Source: Ctena decussata
Taxonomy: Eukaryota; Mollusca; Bivalvia; Lucinida; Lucinidae
Direction: 5' to 3'
Length of the DNA: 64,000 nt
Assembly (NCBI GenBank): GCA_963989385.1
Contig: OZ022511.1
Span: 27,212,503 to 27,276,502, forward strand
The translations under genes were made by a program, and so were the position numbers. Position 1 is the first letter of the stretch. Each line of letters opens with the position of its first letter. This document shows positions 24,591-34,464 of the stretch, in pieces. The notes under the pieces are model-generated. The model was not told the origin of the DNA. It made no database searches and was given only the letters and a program-made list of their open reading frames with translations.

Positions 24591-24773
24591 GTGGCATTCT
24601 TTCGTTTCTGCTTCCGCTGATTCAAGAAGGGAAGTTGTCAGTTACTGGCGAAAGTATGTGCACTTAGTACTGGTTAACCGCTTAGGAGGTCTAAGCCTGG
24701 GTTAGGTTAACTGACCGTCCCGACATGACCTTAGTTGTTTACCGTGGACGTTAAGCATCAAATCAACCAACCC
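24591..24773 (+). mobile_element. tRNA-derived SINE (type I), headless
   Basis: Body only (TTCGTTTCTGCTTCCGCTGA to GTTTACCGTGGACGTTAAGC), ending in a CAAATCAACCAACC tail. The tRNA head is absent. It starts right at the 3-bp target duplication of the element ending at 24585. Confidence 0.8.
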
Positions 24774-24784
24774 TGATTCGAAAA

Positions 24785-24893
24785 AGGTACCCATTTACTG
24801 CTGGGTTGACGGTGAGCCGCGAACTCACGACCTTCCAGCGACTTTCTGCACCCGTACCGAGTCACTCTTACCACTCTACTACGGCGCCTCTCC
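24785..24893 (-). mobile_element. tRNA-derived SINE (type II), 3'-truncated
   Basis: Reverse complement reads GGCGCCGTAGTAGAGTGGTA ... GTGAGTTCGCGGCTCACCG ... AAATGGGTACC, the same family as 62231 but only the head and first body bases. It abuts the type I SINE fragment on its left and the TA-flanked element at 24931 on its right. Confidence 0.72.
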
Positions 24894-24930
24894 TTTTATT
24901 ATTAAATTTTATTATTAAAACTTTGACCAG

Positions 24931-27320
24931 TACGGAGCCCGGGAGCGGACATGGCAATACATATACTGATTTCGTTCCCACGAAATGCATTTCGTTCCCA
25001 CGCATTACTTTTTCGTTCCCTTAGTTTAGTATTTCGTTCCCTCTAATTAACATTCCGTTCCTACGCTTTACTTTTTCGTTTCCACGCATTCCTTTTTCAT
25101 TCCCTCAATTAAGTATTTCGTTTCCTCAAAATAGCTTTCCGTTTCCACGCTTTGTTTTTCCGTACCCTCAAAATAGCATTTCTTTACCTCAAAATAATAC
25201 ACCGTTCCCATGCATTACTTTTTCTTTGCCTCAAAATAATACACCATTCCCATGCATTACTTTATCGTTGCCTCAAAATAATAATTCGTTCCCTCAAAAT
25301 AATAATTGGTTCCTCCAAAACAACATTTCGTTTCCACGCATCACTATTTCGTTTGCACGTTCTAATATTTCTTTCTCTTGCAAAATAAATTCTTGTCCTT
25401 AAAATAGTATTTTGTTATCTCGCAATAATATTTTGTTCTATCACAGTAGTATTCTGAGCGCACAGATAACTATTCCGTTCACACGAAATGATATTTCGTT
25501 CCCACGATTTACTATTATGAGGCCTCGCAATGAACTACATCTATTTTTAGCTTTACGCAGATCAGTGTATCATGGGCGTTGGTTGACAAGAGCTCTGTTT
25601 TGAATAAGGGCATTTCATAATGATAATCAGTCTGGTCAACATTATATTAAATCTTTGAACATGACAATCGAATTACATGTTCAGATTCTCCCAACAATTT
25701 AATAATAAGAAACTGAGAAAATGTAGCATCATTATAATCATAATAGGAAAACTTTACGCTGGCAAAACGTCTACCCAACGTTGGACAAACATTATTTGCG
25801 TTTCTGAACTTTGGGTCAGCGTTGTCCGAGCATCGCGTGCTCACTCGGCGGTGTCGACCATCATGTATGGTTCACAAGGGGCTCTGGGTTCGTGATCAGT
25901 AGAGCCTCGATTTTGTCCACATCTGTTACATTTGGGAGGTGGCTTGAGGGGCGCAGAGATGGTGATAGTGATGGCTGAATTGCTTCCAGTGAAGGGGAGT
26001 CTGCTTTTGTGACTTCCTGTTTATTTCCTTTGGCAGTGTGACCATTTCGGTGGGCCTGCTCTGGAGGGAAGAATTTGCTCCAAGGGGAGCAAATTCTTTC
26101 CTTTGAGAATTGACCCCAGTTTTGGATTTGCAGAGACTGGGATGGCTGAACTGCATCCCTTGAAAGTGTACTCATTCACCTTATCATGTAGGTACTTGGT
26201 AAGCCAGCTAAACTCAGGGCCCGGAAATACTCCAGTTATATAACGTGACAGCTGGCATAATAACCTTTGAGCTATGGTAAAGCTGTGGTGTGTGGGTGTA
26301 TAGATGTGGTGTGGGTGTATCTCCATATTTTTCCGCCAGGTTTCCACAGGAAGACAACTGTTATGACTTCCTTCTTGCTTCCCTAGGTGACAGTGCCTTT
26401 TCTGGCAGGCCTGCTATGGAGCGAGAGCATTTGCTTCGATGGGGGCAAATTCGTTTCTTAGGAGTTGGCCCCGAATTAGAGGGGACACAGAGATTGGGAT
26501 GACTGAAAGTACATGTACTAGACTGGCTGCAGTTAAGAACATAGATAAAATGACAATAATAATAATAATTGTAATAAAAAATTATAATAATAAAAATAAT
26601 GGCAATGTTGAATAGAAAACGGTAATAACATAAAAAATATGGTTGGCCTTCAAAACAAACGGAGTCAAATTAAGACTTGTAACATTTAGAATAAAGCATT
26701 TAGCCTGGAAGCCAGGCTGCTAAAATACACTATGGTTTTGCTTATACCATCACCGAATAGTTTTGTGAGAAAACGAAAAGCTATTTCATAGGAAAGAAAT
26801 GTTAATTTGAGTGAACGAAATATTATGGTAAGGAAATGAAATATTATTGCGTAGGAAAGAAATGGTAGCCCGTGGCCACGGAATATTATCTTGAGGGAAC
26901 GAAATTTCAATCTGAGGGAACGACAAAGTACTGCGTGGGAACGAAATATTATTTTGAGGGAACAAAATGTTATTTTGAGCGAACAAAATTGTAAAGCGTG
27001 GGAACGGAATATTATTTTGAGGGAACGAAATGCTATTTTGAGGGACCAAAATAGTAACGTGGGGGAACGAAATATTATTTTGAGGGAACGAAATGCTATT
27101 TTGAGGAAACGAAAAAGTAAAGCGTGGGAACGGAATGTTACTTTGAGGGTACGAAATATTAAATTGAAGGAACGAAAAAGTAAAGCGTGGGAACGGAATA
27201 TTATTTTGAGTGAACGAAATATTAATTTGAGGGAACGAAAACGCAATGCGTGGGAACGAAATGCATTTTGTAGGAACAAAATCAGTGTATATATTGCTAT
27301 GTCCCCTCCCGGGCTCCGTA
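24931..27320. mobile_element. 2.39-kb element with arrays of 21-bp repeats at both ends
   Basis: Ends TACGGAGCCCGGGAGCGGAC and CCCCTCCCGGGCTCCGTA, with a further 30 matching bases (ATATACTGATTTCG). Behind each end is an array of 21-bp units with core TTTCGTTCCC: about 560 bp in plus orientation (24968-25520) and about 510 bp inverted (26770-27280). Because 21 is a multiple of three, several frames stay open and give repetitive 60-197 codon frames with 7-residue periodicity (FRSLKII, WERNIIL). I read these as artefacts. The centre (25520-26770) has no transposase. Confidence 0.8.
26020..26150. repeat. Family I repeat (GCAAATTCTTTCCTT)
   Basis: Centre AGAATTTGCTCCAAGGGGAG then CAAATTCTTTCCTTTGAGAA, a short palindrome, with GACTTCCTGTTTATTTCC to the left. 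A common dispersed repeat in the window. Confidence 0.6.
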
Positions 27321-27438
27321 GTTATCCACTTTTGGTGATATTGGGAATTTCCTAGTTCATAGTTGTCATTTCCTAAATTCTTGGAAGTAACAACAGAGAA
27401 CTTGGACTAAGAAGAGAGAACTAGGAAGTGAAAACCAG

Positions 27439-27658
27439 GGGTCGTATTCATAAAACCACTCAAGTCGTTGCTATGCTGTTGCTAAGGCTAAATTTCTATG
27501 ATGGAGATTCCCTACAACTATAAAATTTGCTCTGGAGGAACAGTCTGAAACAGACTGTTCCTCCAGAGCAAATTTCATCTTTGTAGGAATCTCCCTAATA
27601 GAAATTGAGCCTTAGCAACAGCATAGCAACGACTTAAGTCGTTTTATAAATACGACCC
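27439..27658. mobile_element. Family F short element, 220 bp palindrome
   Basis: Ends GGGTCGTATTCATAAAACCA and TTTTATAAATACGACCC, flanked by CAG/TAG. Core GTCGTTGCTATGCTGTTGCT and GGAGGAACAGTCTGAAACAG match the foldback unit inside 22707-24585. Confidence 0.84.
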
Positions 27659-27690
27659 TAGGAAGTGAAAAGCAGACATTAAGAGCTTGT

Positions 27691-27889
27691 ATGAATGGAT
27701 GACTTGCCATTTAATGTCCTTTTCAAATAGTGTTTTAGTCATGTTAAGACGATGGGAAGATGATTATAAAAGGCTCTGTGCAGTTGAACCCGTTCACGGT
27801 TAAAAGGAGTTCCTTCTCCAGCCGGAATCGAACTTTGGGCCGCTAGATCAGCAGATCAGCGCTTAACCACTGAGCTACCGGGGCTTCTG
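27691..27889 (-). mobile_element. tRNA-derived SINE (type III)
   Basis: Reverse complement starts GCCCCGGTAGCTCAGTGGTT and carries AAGTTCGATTCCGGC as B box, a TTTAACCGTGAACGG segment, and GAAAAGGACATTAAATGGCA near the tail. It matches the copy at 45468. Confidence 0.8.
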
Positions 27890-27952
27890 AAGTAAGAGGT
27901 GGGGGTATAAAGTGGGAAAAGAAAGCCAAATCGGTATCTTCGAGAATGCATT

Positions 27953-28190
27953 TGAGCCGCGACACGACAAAACCAACAAAGTGGCATGTGCGCCCAGCGC
28001 AGACTCAGATCAGCCAGGGCAGCCACCTTGTCTGATCAGACTCTTTGCTAAGCGCTTAAAGGTAGCTAAGGGTCTAAGCTACCTCCATGCGGCGGCGAAG
28101 ACTCTGATCAGACTGGGAGGATTTCCAGGCTGATCTGAGTCTTCTCTGGGTGCACACGCCACTTTGTTGGTTTTGTCATGTCGCGGCTCA
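27953..28190. mobile_element. Family A element
   Basis: Near-complete, 238 bases, with termini TGAGCCGCGACACGACAAAA and TTTTGTCATGTCGCGGCTCA. Both arms carry the GACTCAGATCAGCC / GACTCTGATCAGACTGGG inner hairpins. Confidence 0.88.
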
Positions 28191-28868
28191 TTTATACGTT
28201 TGTTGGGCTTTCTGTGATTTCAAAGTAAAACACAGTCTTAGAGACTTTCTCTTATATCACTGATGAGTTAAATGTTTTAAAGCTTGTCTCCCTCGTTTAT
28301 TTCATGTTTTCAGAAACAAATATTTTAACAAAATTTCGTTAGACAATATGTAATAGTCTCATAATTAACTGTAAAAGTTTTGAGAAAATGTATATTTATT
28401 CGATAAATGTGGAATGAAAAATGATCTTCAAATTAAAATGCAAATTACCAATTTCCTCACGGCCTGTAAGAATATCGATTTTGACCACGTGTGTCATGTG
28501 ATCAGGTAGAGGTATTTTTCTTATTCGTGCACGTGATTGTGACGTATGAATAAATTATTTTTGTCCAATAATGCGATTTCAACCGCGGTCCGCGATTGTA
28601 TAAAAATTTATCTTGTTTTTGTTTAAAAGAACTTTTATCAAATATTTTTATCTAAACTCTAATTCAAATGTATAGTTAGACCATGTCGGAGGTATTGCAT
28701 GAAATATTTCATCAAATCATTTTTGTTATTATTATAAAGGGAGTATATCTTTAATGGTGCAAAACATGCAATTTTCTTTGTTCTGAAACTTACCAAAAAA
28801 AAAAAAATAAAACAAAATAAAAAAGAAAAACATGCATAAAAGGTTTCAAACATTATTGTTTAGTTTGA

Positions 28869-29023
28869 CCACAGGCGCTTTAAGTTCTATGCTATTAAAT
28901 ATATTTCAATGACGCCGCTAAACATCCAGGCTATGAGCCATTGTACGAAACGGCCTATAGACTGCGTCAAGTTTAAAGGGTTTTAAGGGGTTTCTTTTTA
29001 GCATAGAACTTCAAGCGCCTGTG
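28869..29023. mobile_element. Family H MITE, copy 1
   Basis: Ends CCACAGGCGCTTTAAGTTCT and AGAACTTCAAGCGCCTGTGG, flanked by TTTGA on each side. Middle CAATGACGCCGCTAAACATC and GCCTATAGACTGCGTCAAGT. Confidence 0.82.
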
Positions 29024-29179
29024 GTTTGACCACAGTTAAAACATTGTCTGATGAAAAAAATATACATGTACTTTGGTACGTATTACAGTATGCTAACAGA
29101 ATGACGCAAAAATGTGGTGATACATGTAGCCTTAGTAAATTGAAACACTTTTGACAAGAAGACAAGTACTCAGTATGGA

Positions 29180-29376
29180 CCCACAGACGCTTGAAGTTTT
29201 ATGCTATGTAATATACTATATTTCAATGATGCCGCTAAACATCCAGACCATGAGCCATTTTGAAGAAATTTCTAAATGGCCTATACACTGCGTCAAGTTT
29301 AAAGGTTTTGAGTTTTTGTTTGTTTGGGTTTTTTTTTTGGCTTTTTTTAACATAGAACTGCAAGCGCCTGTGATGG
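29180..29376. mobile_element. Family H MITE, copy 2
   Basis: Direct-orientation neighbour of 28869 with the same middle (AATGATGCCGCTAAACATCC; CTGCGTCAAGTTTAAAGG) and an expanded T-rich stretch. Terminal repeats more diverged. Confidence 0.8.
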
Positions 29377-29629
29377 ACCGTATTTACTTGCCTTTCTGGA
29401 ATGTGAATCCTTTCTAAAAGGAAGCAGCTCAACGGTATTGTATTTACTTGCCTTTAGCACATTTTTTCATGACGATTTAGCTCCTTCAGGAAAACTATCG
29501 TATCGTCTGTTTTCAATCATCTTCCAAACTGGCTGATTCAGCATAGTCGAGCAAATAGTTCCGAAATATATTTGACTTTCAGAAAAAATATAATTGCGGA
29601 AGAAAACAAAAAAAAAAGCAACAACTTAC

Positions 29630-30129
29630 CCTTTTACAACTTCTAACCAATATGCCAAGCCCGGATATGATGTCAACAACCTTGAAATTAGACCACGCCC
29701 ATTTGGTACCGGTAGATTACACTCTTCAGTCGTGTAAACCATCTTGCTGCAAGCCTCGCCGACCAAGAAAGCTAAGTTTCTTCCGACTGATTCATACTCG
29801 TCCGGTTTCAACTTGTTTTGTTCTGTTGCATATCCATCAACCACATGACCATCGTCTACTTCATCCGCAACGTAGTCAAATGTTTCACATCTTTTGAGGA
29901 TTTTGAAGGTCACTGAGGGATCGTGGGGTAGTTTTGACTGAACCTGGATGCGGTAAAGGTGCGAATCTGTTTTCAAGCGGAATAACGCCATTCCAGTCGG
30001 ACACTCATAATGATCTCTCAGCTGAAGAGCCGTAATCAGCTCCTCATTCTCCTCCTTACTGAACTTTACCATAAAAAGGTAAGAAACATACACTAAAATG
30101 AGTAACATGAGACATTGGAAAAGATACAT
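29630..30129 (-). CDS. Unrecognised membrane-anchored protein, probable first coding exon
   Basis: The ATG at 30129-30127 opens 166 codons. Residues 2-22 (YLFQCLMLLILVYVSYLFMV) are a hydrophobic signal anchor. A hydrophilic domain follows, with mixed composition and several Cys (YECPTG, KRCETF, GEACSK, EECNLP), and the reading ends near GLAYWLEVVKG. At that point the sequence reads AAAGG/GTAAGT on the minus strand, a near-perfect donor, so the stop TAA at 29628-29626 probably lies in an intron and the exon ends in phase 2. No poly(A) signal follows. No later exon was found on the minus strand to the left. The alternative is an intact 167-residue single-exon gene. The composition looks coding and unlike the repeats around it; the family is unknown. 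Confidence 0.65.
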
Positions 30130-30139
30130 AGTCCACCAT

Positions 30140-30182
30140 TTTCGCTTTACGGAAGTGACGTCACGTCACAAAATGGCGGCAT
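30140..30182 (-). promoter_or_regulatory. Compact promoter: ETS, CRE and YY1 motifs
   Basis: Reading toward the minus-strand gene there is a YY1-type box (GCCGCCATTTT, 30170-30180), a CRE half-site and a full palindromic CRE (TGACGTCA, 30156-30163), and an ETS-type CACTTCCG, all within 55 bases of the ATG at 30129. This combination is typical of TATA-less animal promoters with very short 5' leaders. Factor binding is inferred from motif match only. Confidence 0.6.
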
Positions 30183-30355
30183 AACAATATGCGCTAGAAC
30201 CACAAAATAAATAAATAATAACTAAATAAATAATCAGAAACAAATTCCTGCATATCCAGCTGAAGTTTTCTTGTTTAGTGAAAGCGGATTGTTTCCATTC
30301 TCCTTTGTTTATGGACTTTACAGAAATGAACACAGTAGTCCCAAAGACATGTTAG

Positions 30356-30606
30356 CCAGGTCCCGAGGTTATAAAACTTTTTTCATGCTCAGCTGAGTTG
30401 AGCATGAAATTATACCTGCTAATAGATAGCAAATTACTGATAAGTACAGTTGTTTTCTTGCTCAGTTTGGCTGAGTTTGAAATTTTCACTGCGTATGAAT
30501 ATAAAAATGCCAACATTAGTTGGTATTTTCATGTTTATCAGCAGAGATAATTTCATGCACAGCTGAGTTGAGCACGATTTTTTTTTCATATAAACTCGGG
30601 GCTAGG
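30356..30606. mobile_element. Family C1 foldback element
   Basis: Left GTCCCGAGGTTATAAAACTT, right ATAAACTCGGGGCTAGG. Inner AAAATGCCAACATTAGTTGG and CATGCTCAGCTGAGTTGAGC as at 1387. It sits between the two divergent exon candidates at 30129 and 30649. Confidence 0.78.
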
Positions 30607-30648
30607 CATATCTATTGTAAATGCGATCAGTTTGTTGCTACATCAACG

Positions 30649-30738
30649 ATGGTAGGACAGAAAAATCAAAATGGCAAAATGTCAAGGGATAAAGTATTTA
30701 AAATCAGTTTCATGTCAAAAGAGTATTCTAGCTGTCAG
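30649..30738 (+). CDS. Possible short first exon on plus strand
   Basis: The ATG at 30649 begins 30 codons (MVGQKNQNGKMSRDKVFKIS then FMSKEYSSCQ) ending at a consensus donor CAG/GTAAGG. It is plus-strand, about 0.5 kb from the minus-strand gene start, so a divergent pair is conceivable. It adjoins a family C element that ends at 30606. Support is only the donor and the composition. Confidence 0.25.
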
Positions 30739-31164
30739 GTAAGGTTATGTGTGTTTCAAAGTAACAGAGATTATTACAGAATTTTTTGGGGTTTTTTCGT
30801 TATCATCCGATTTATCAATTCAAGGCTTAACCTTTAAGCACCAAAAAGCAGACGACAAAATTTACGTCTGCAACAATTAAAAAAATGTTTCGTCCAAGCT
30901 GTATCATATTGAGAACTTAAAGACTAGAGGGCAAACAGTGTAGATCTAGATGAGGCGGCTCATCAGGATCTATCCTGTTTTCAAATTCCGGGGGGGGGGG
31001 GGGGGGCTGGTATATTTATCAAACAATTCCCTGTCGTTGGATATGCAAGAAAAAAAATGGCTCATAAGGGGTTTAAAAAAATAAACTGGCCTCAACAGTA
31101 ACTGAAAAAAATAACCTGGCTCCACCCAAAATTTCAAAAAAAAAATATATAGTCTGCAGATAAT

Positions 31165-31610
31165 TCCATTTAGTTTAAACATATTTTATTCATAATTTCA
31201 CTCACATGCAACATAAGATATACACACAAAAAAAATAGTTACTGGGATTGGAATGAAAGCAATATGCTTATAGGATTCCTCTCCATTTGAATTGAGTTTT
31301 TATAATGTCTCTGGCTTCTGGGGGGCATAGCCCCCCCCCCCCCCCCCCAGACCCCCCATATTTATAGTAATCTTTTAATATCTACAATTGTTTTACACCA
31401 GCGGGTCGCATGTGCATACATTTAGAAAAAAAATCCTATACAACATTCACATACAATTATTATTGATCTGCCACATTACTAATAAAAGGGAGAGGAATCC
31501 TATAAGCATTCTGCTTTCATTCCAATCCCAGTAACTATTTTTTGTGTATATCTCATCATGCTTATGTTGCATGTAAAAGAAATTATGAATAAAATATGTT
31601 TAAACTAATA
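31165..31610. repeat. Inverted repeat, arms about 110-120 bp
   Basis: Arms at 31165-31295 and 31484-31610: GTTACTGGGATTGGAATGAA against TTCATTCCAATCCCAGTAAC, GGATTCCTCTCC against GGAGAGGAATCC. The spacer carries a C run (31330-31350). Confidence 0.82.
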
Positions 31611-31614
31611 AATG

Positions 31615-33100
31615 TTTCCACTAAAACTGAATTGCAAATAGCACTAAAAATAAATTGCACTAGCTTATGGAAGAAAAAGCCATTATGGCAAAATAAACAC
31701 TCTAAAAGGCAAAAGTCCTAAAATGAAAAACCCTTATTTTTATCATCATCCCTAGTTTTCTCTATTGTTTCCAGTCTTGCCATTAAAATTGGGAAATTGC
31801 TTTAACTTCTGGGGGCGTTTCCCCCAGACCCCCCTTTGTTAACTTCTTAGCACAGAACCTTCAGCCATTTTATTAACTGGCATTCATGTATAATGTGACT
31901 CTATCAGTAAGTATTTATCAAACTGTCTAAAGTGCGAATAAAGCATGTTTGGGCATATGATTGGGCTAGAAAAAAAACTTAAATTCCTAATGTTAGCCCT
32001 AAAACTTTGCCAAAATAGCCCTAATTTTTGGCCAAAATATTCCTTATTTAAGGCCTAATGTTTTGCCAAACTCATACAGGGATGTTTGTATCTGTACCTT
32101 AGATAAAGAGAGTAACATGCGCCAGGCACTGGTTTGCAAAAGCAAGCTAAGTCATGCCCTTAGCCTGGTTAAAGACAGCACCATGTTCTTTTTGTGAGAA
32201 AAAAGGGCGAAAAAATTACTATGTGGATAAAATAAAAGGATGTTAAGGTCAAGTAAACAAGGATCTGATAGTCCAGCCTTAAAATTAAAAAAAAAATAAC
32301 CTGTTTGAGTTAGTTTGTAAAAAAAAAAAAGAAATTAGCTCCCTCAAGGTGAAAAAAAAATAAAATGGTTGCAGAGGCCAGTGAAATAAAATGTCCTGTC
32401 TCCATCAAGAAACCCCCCCTTCAAATAAATAGCTGATGATGATCGAAGTTATCTTTTACAAAAATTAGACAGTTGGGCGTTATGCATCAACAGATATACT
32501 TTTCTTAAAAGGAAGTTATCATTACACATTGGCGGCATGAAGTCAAAATTCGATCAAATGATGTTTAATGGATTGGATCAAATTTAGTTCAAATGCTTCC
32601 TTTCTTTTCAAATTTACATGTCTTCAATTTCCCTACTGAAAATTTATACCGATATGGGAAATATTGTCGGCAAACACAAAGATCGTAAACTTCATTTTTC
32701 TGATACACGCATAATTTTGTCCACCAGCAGTGTTATCTTCTGCTGCCCTGGGGCTGTATATATGGTTTGGTTGTTTGTTTGGGTTTAACGGCCCTTTAAG
32801 ACAGTAATTCAGTCTATATCGGGCCGTCTCCCAGAGAGAGGGAGTAAGAAAAGAGAAATGACAGATGAGAGAAAAAAAAACATCCAAACAACCGCCTCCT
32901 GCACCTACTGCAAGCACAGTAGTCCCTTGTCCCACTTTTATCCAAATAAGCAGGACGCTTTCTGGAAGTTATAACCAGAACCATCGCCCGACCTTCACCC
33001 CCTATATACACGTATACAGTCATGAAAAAAAATTATAAAATCAGAGTTGAAAGAGATCTTCCTGAAACTTGGAACAAATGTGTTGTTTCTGATGGAAGTT
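31615..33100. other. No coding feature
   Basis: AT-rich with A runs. 32760-32870 (GGGTTTAACGGCCC, AATTCAGTCTATATCGG) resembles a decayed SINE tail in minus orientation. Confidence 0.4.
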
Positions 33101-33104
33101 TATT

Positions 33105-33343
33105 TAAGCCGCGACACGACAAAACCAACAATGTGGTTGTAGGGCCAAGCGCAGACTCAGATCAGCCTGGGCATCCGCCCAATCTGATCAGAGTCTTCGC
33201 TGTCCGCATGGACGTAGCTTAGACCCTTAGTTACCCTGTGAGCACTAAACGAAGAGTCTGGTCAAACTGGGCTGATGCCCATGATGATCTGAGTCTGCGC
33301 TGGGCGCACGACCACTTTGTTGGTTTTCTCGTGTTGCGGCTCA
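33105..33343. mobile_element. Family A element
   Basis: Termini TAAGCCGCGACACGACAAAA and TTCTCGTGTTGCGGCTCA; inner arms intact. Followed 250 bases later by another copy in the same region. Confidence 0.86.
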
Positions 33344-33590
33344 TTTCTTTCAAGGGAAGCAACGCTACCATTTTCAGTGTTGCCTTCTTTCTTAATAAGA
33401 ATCTATGCGCCTCCCTTCTCAATACGGTCAACTCTTTAAGATAAAAATTTGCTCCCTAGGAGCAAAGTCTTTTCTTTAAGAGAAGCACCTATTTTGGAAA
33501 GGCTTCATTATCCTAGGGGCAATATGTTTCATTGGAAGGGCTACATCACCCAGGGAAGAACAAAGTCACAAAACTTGTCTCCCTTAGTAC
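33340..33590. repeat. Family I repeat
   Basis: AAGGGAAGCAACGCTACC, TTGCCTTCTTTCTTAATAAG, TTTGCTCCCTAGGAGCAAAG. Lies between two family A elements. Confidence 0.6.
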
Positions 33591-33593
33591 AAA

Positions 33594-33831
33594 TGAGCCG
33601 CGACACGACAAAACCAACAATGTAGTTGTGCGCCCAGCACAGACTCAGATCGGCCTGGGCATCCACCCAGTTTGAACAGTCCCTTTGTTAAGTAACCAAA
33701 GGGTAGCTAAGGGTCTAAGCTACCCCCATGCGGACAGCGGAGACTCTGATCAGACTGGGCGGATGCCCAGACTGATCTGAGTCTGCGCTGGGCGCACTAC
33801 CACATTGTTGGTTTTGTCGCGTCGCGGCTCA
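33594..33831. mobile_element. Family A element, representative copy
   Basis: The 238-base unit is a palindrome whose arms are themselves palindromes. Outer termini are TGAGCCGCGACACGACAAAA and its complement. Each arm has GACTCAGATCGGCCTGGGCA then a 4-base turn then GCCCAGTTTGAACAG-type complement. The centre is CTAAGCTACCCCCATGCGG. Single-stranded DNA could form a cruciform with two side hairpins. No coding sequence; presumably a non-autonomous DNA element moved in trans. Twelve copies plus one half copy occur in the window. Confidence 0.88.
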
Positions 33832-33884
33832 AATGGGGGAAACACATTGAGGCATATTCATACCAAGCCCACTGTCACACCTGG

Positions 33885-34150
33885 TTACATCTAACTATGT
33901 TTTCAAGAATGTTACGAAACGACAAAGAGTTGTACCAAACGAAAGAGAGTCATAGTTAACAAACGACCTGGTCATCTGTTTTTTTGGTAACTATGACTCT
34001 TTTTCGTTTCGTAACAGCTCTTACCGAAACAGAGTCATAGTTACCAAACGACATGGCCATCTGGTCGTTTGGTAACTATGACTCTTTCTCGTTTTGTAAC
34101 AGCTCTGTTTCGTTTCGTAACAGCCCTTGGATATACATAGTTAACCAGGG
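33885..34150. repeat. Multi-part inverted repeat built on GAGTCATAGTTACCAAACGA
   Basis: Left CACCTGGTTACATCTAACTA, right ATAGTTAACCAGGGGAGACT. Between them AGAGTCATAGTTAACAAACG and TTTGGTAACTATGACTCTTT alternate in both orientations at least twice. Confidence 0.75.
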
Positions 34151-34229
34151 GAGACTGTCAGAGTTGAGAAAAGTATTCCCATTCTCTTTGAACTGTATTA
34201 TTTAAAATAAATGCCACAATTTGGGGATA

Positions 34230-34460
34230 TGGGCACACCGCCCTGTTTCTCCCCATTTTTTTTTTAAAAAGGGATATAACTTTCGTGACTTCTTGTTTTC
34301 TTCCCTGGATAACAAAGCCGTTCCAAAATAGGTTCTTCTCTTAAAGAAAAGAATTTGCTCTTAGGGAGCAAATTCTTTCCTCTAAGAGTGGACCCAATTG
34401 AGAAGGGAGGTAAAACTTGTTATTTCCCCTGAAAGTGTAGCCATTCATCTTAATAACATT
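34230..34460. repeat. Family I repeat
   Basis: GATATAACTTTCGTGACTTC, TTGCTCTTAGGGAGCAAATT, then ACCCAATTGAGAAGGGAG. Confidence 0.6.
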
Positions 34461-34464
34461 CCTT

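Noticed and set aside
26686..27279. 197-codon minus-strand frame, longest in the window
   Set aside because: It is made only of 7-residue repeats (FRSLKII, FRSHALL) from the 21-bp array; other frames on both strands are open too.
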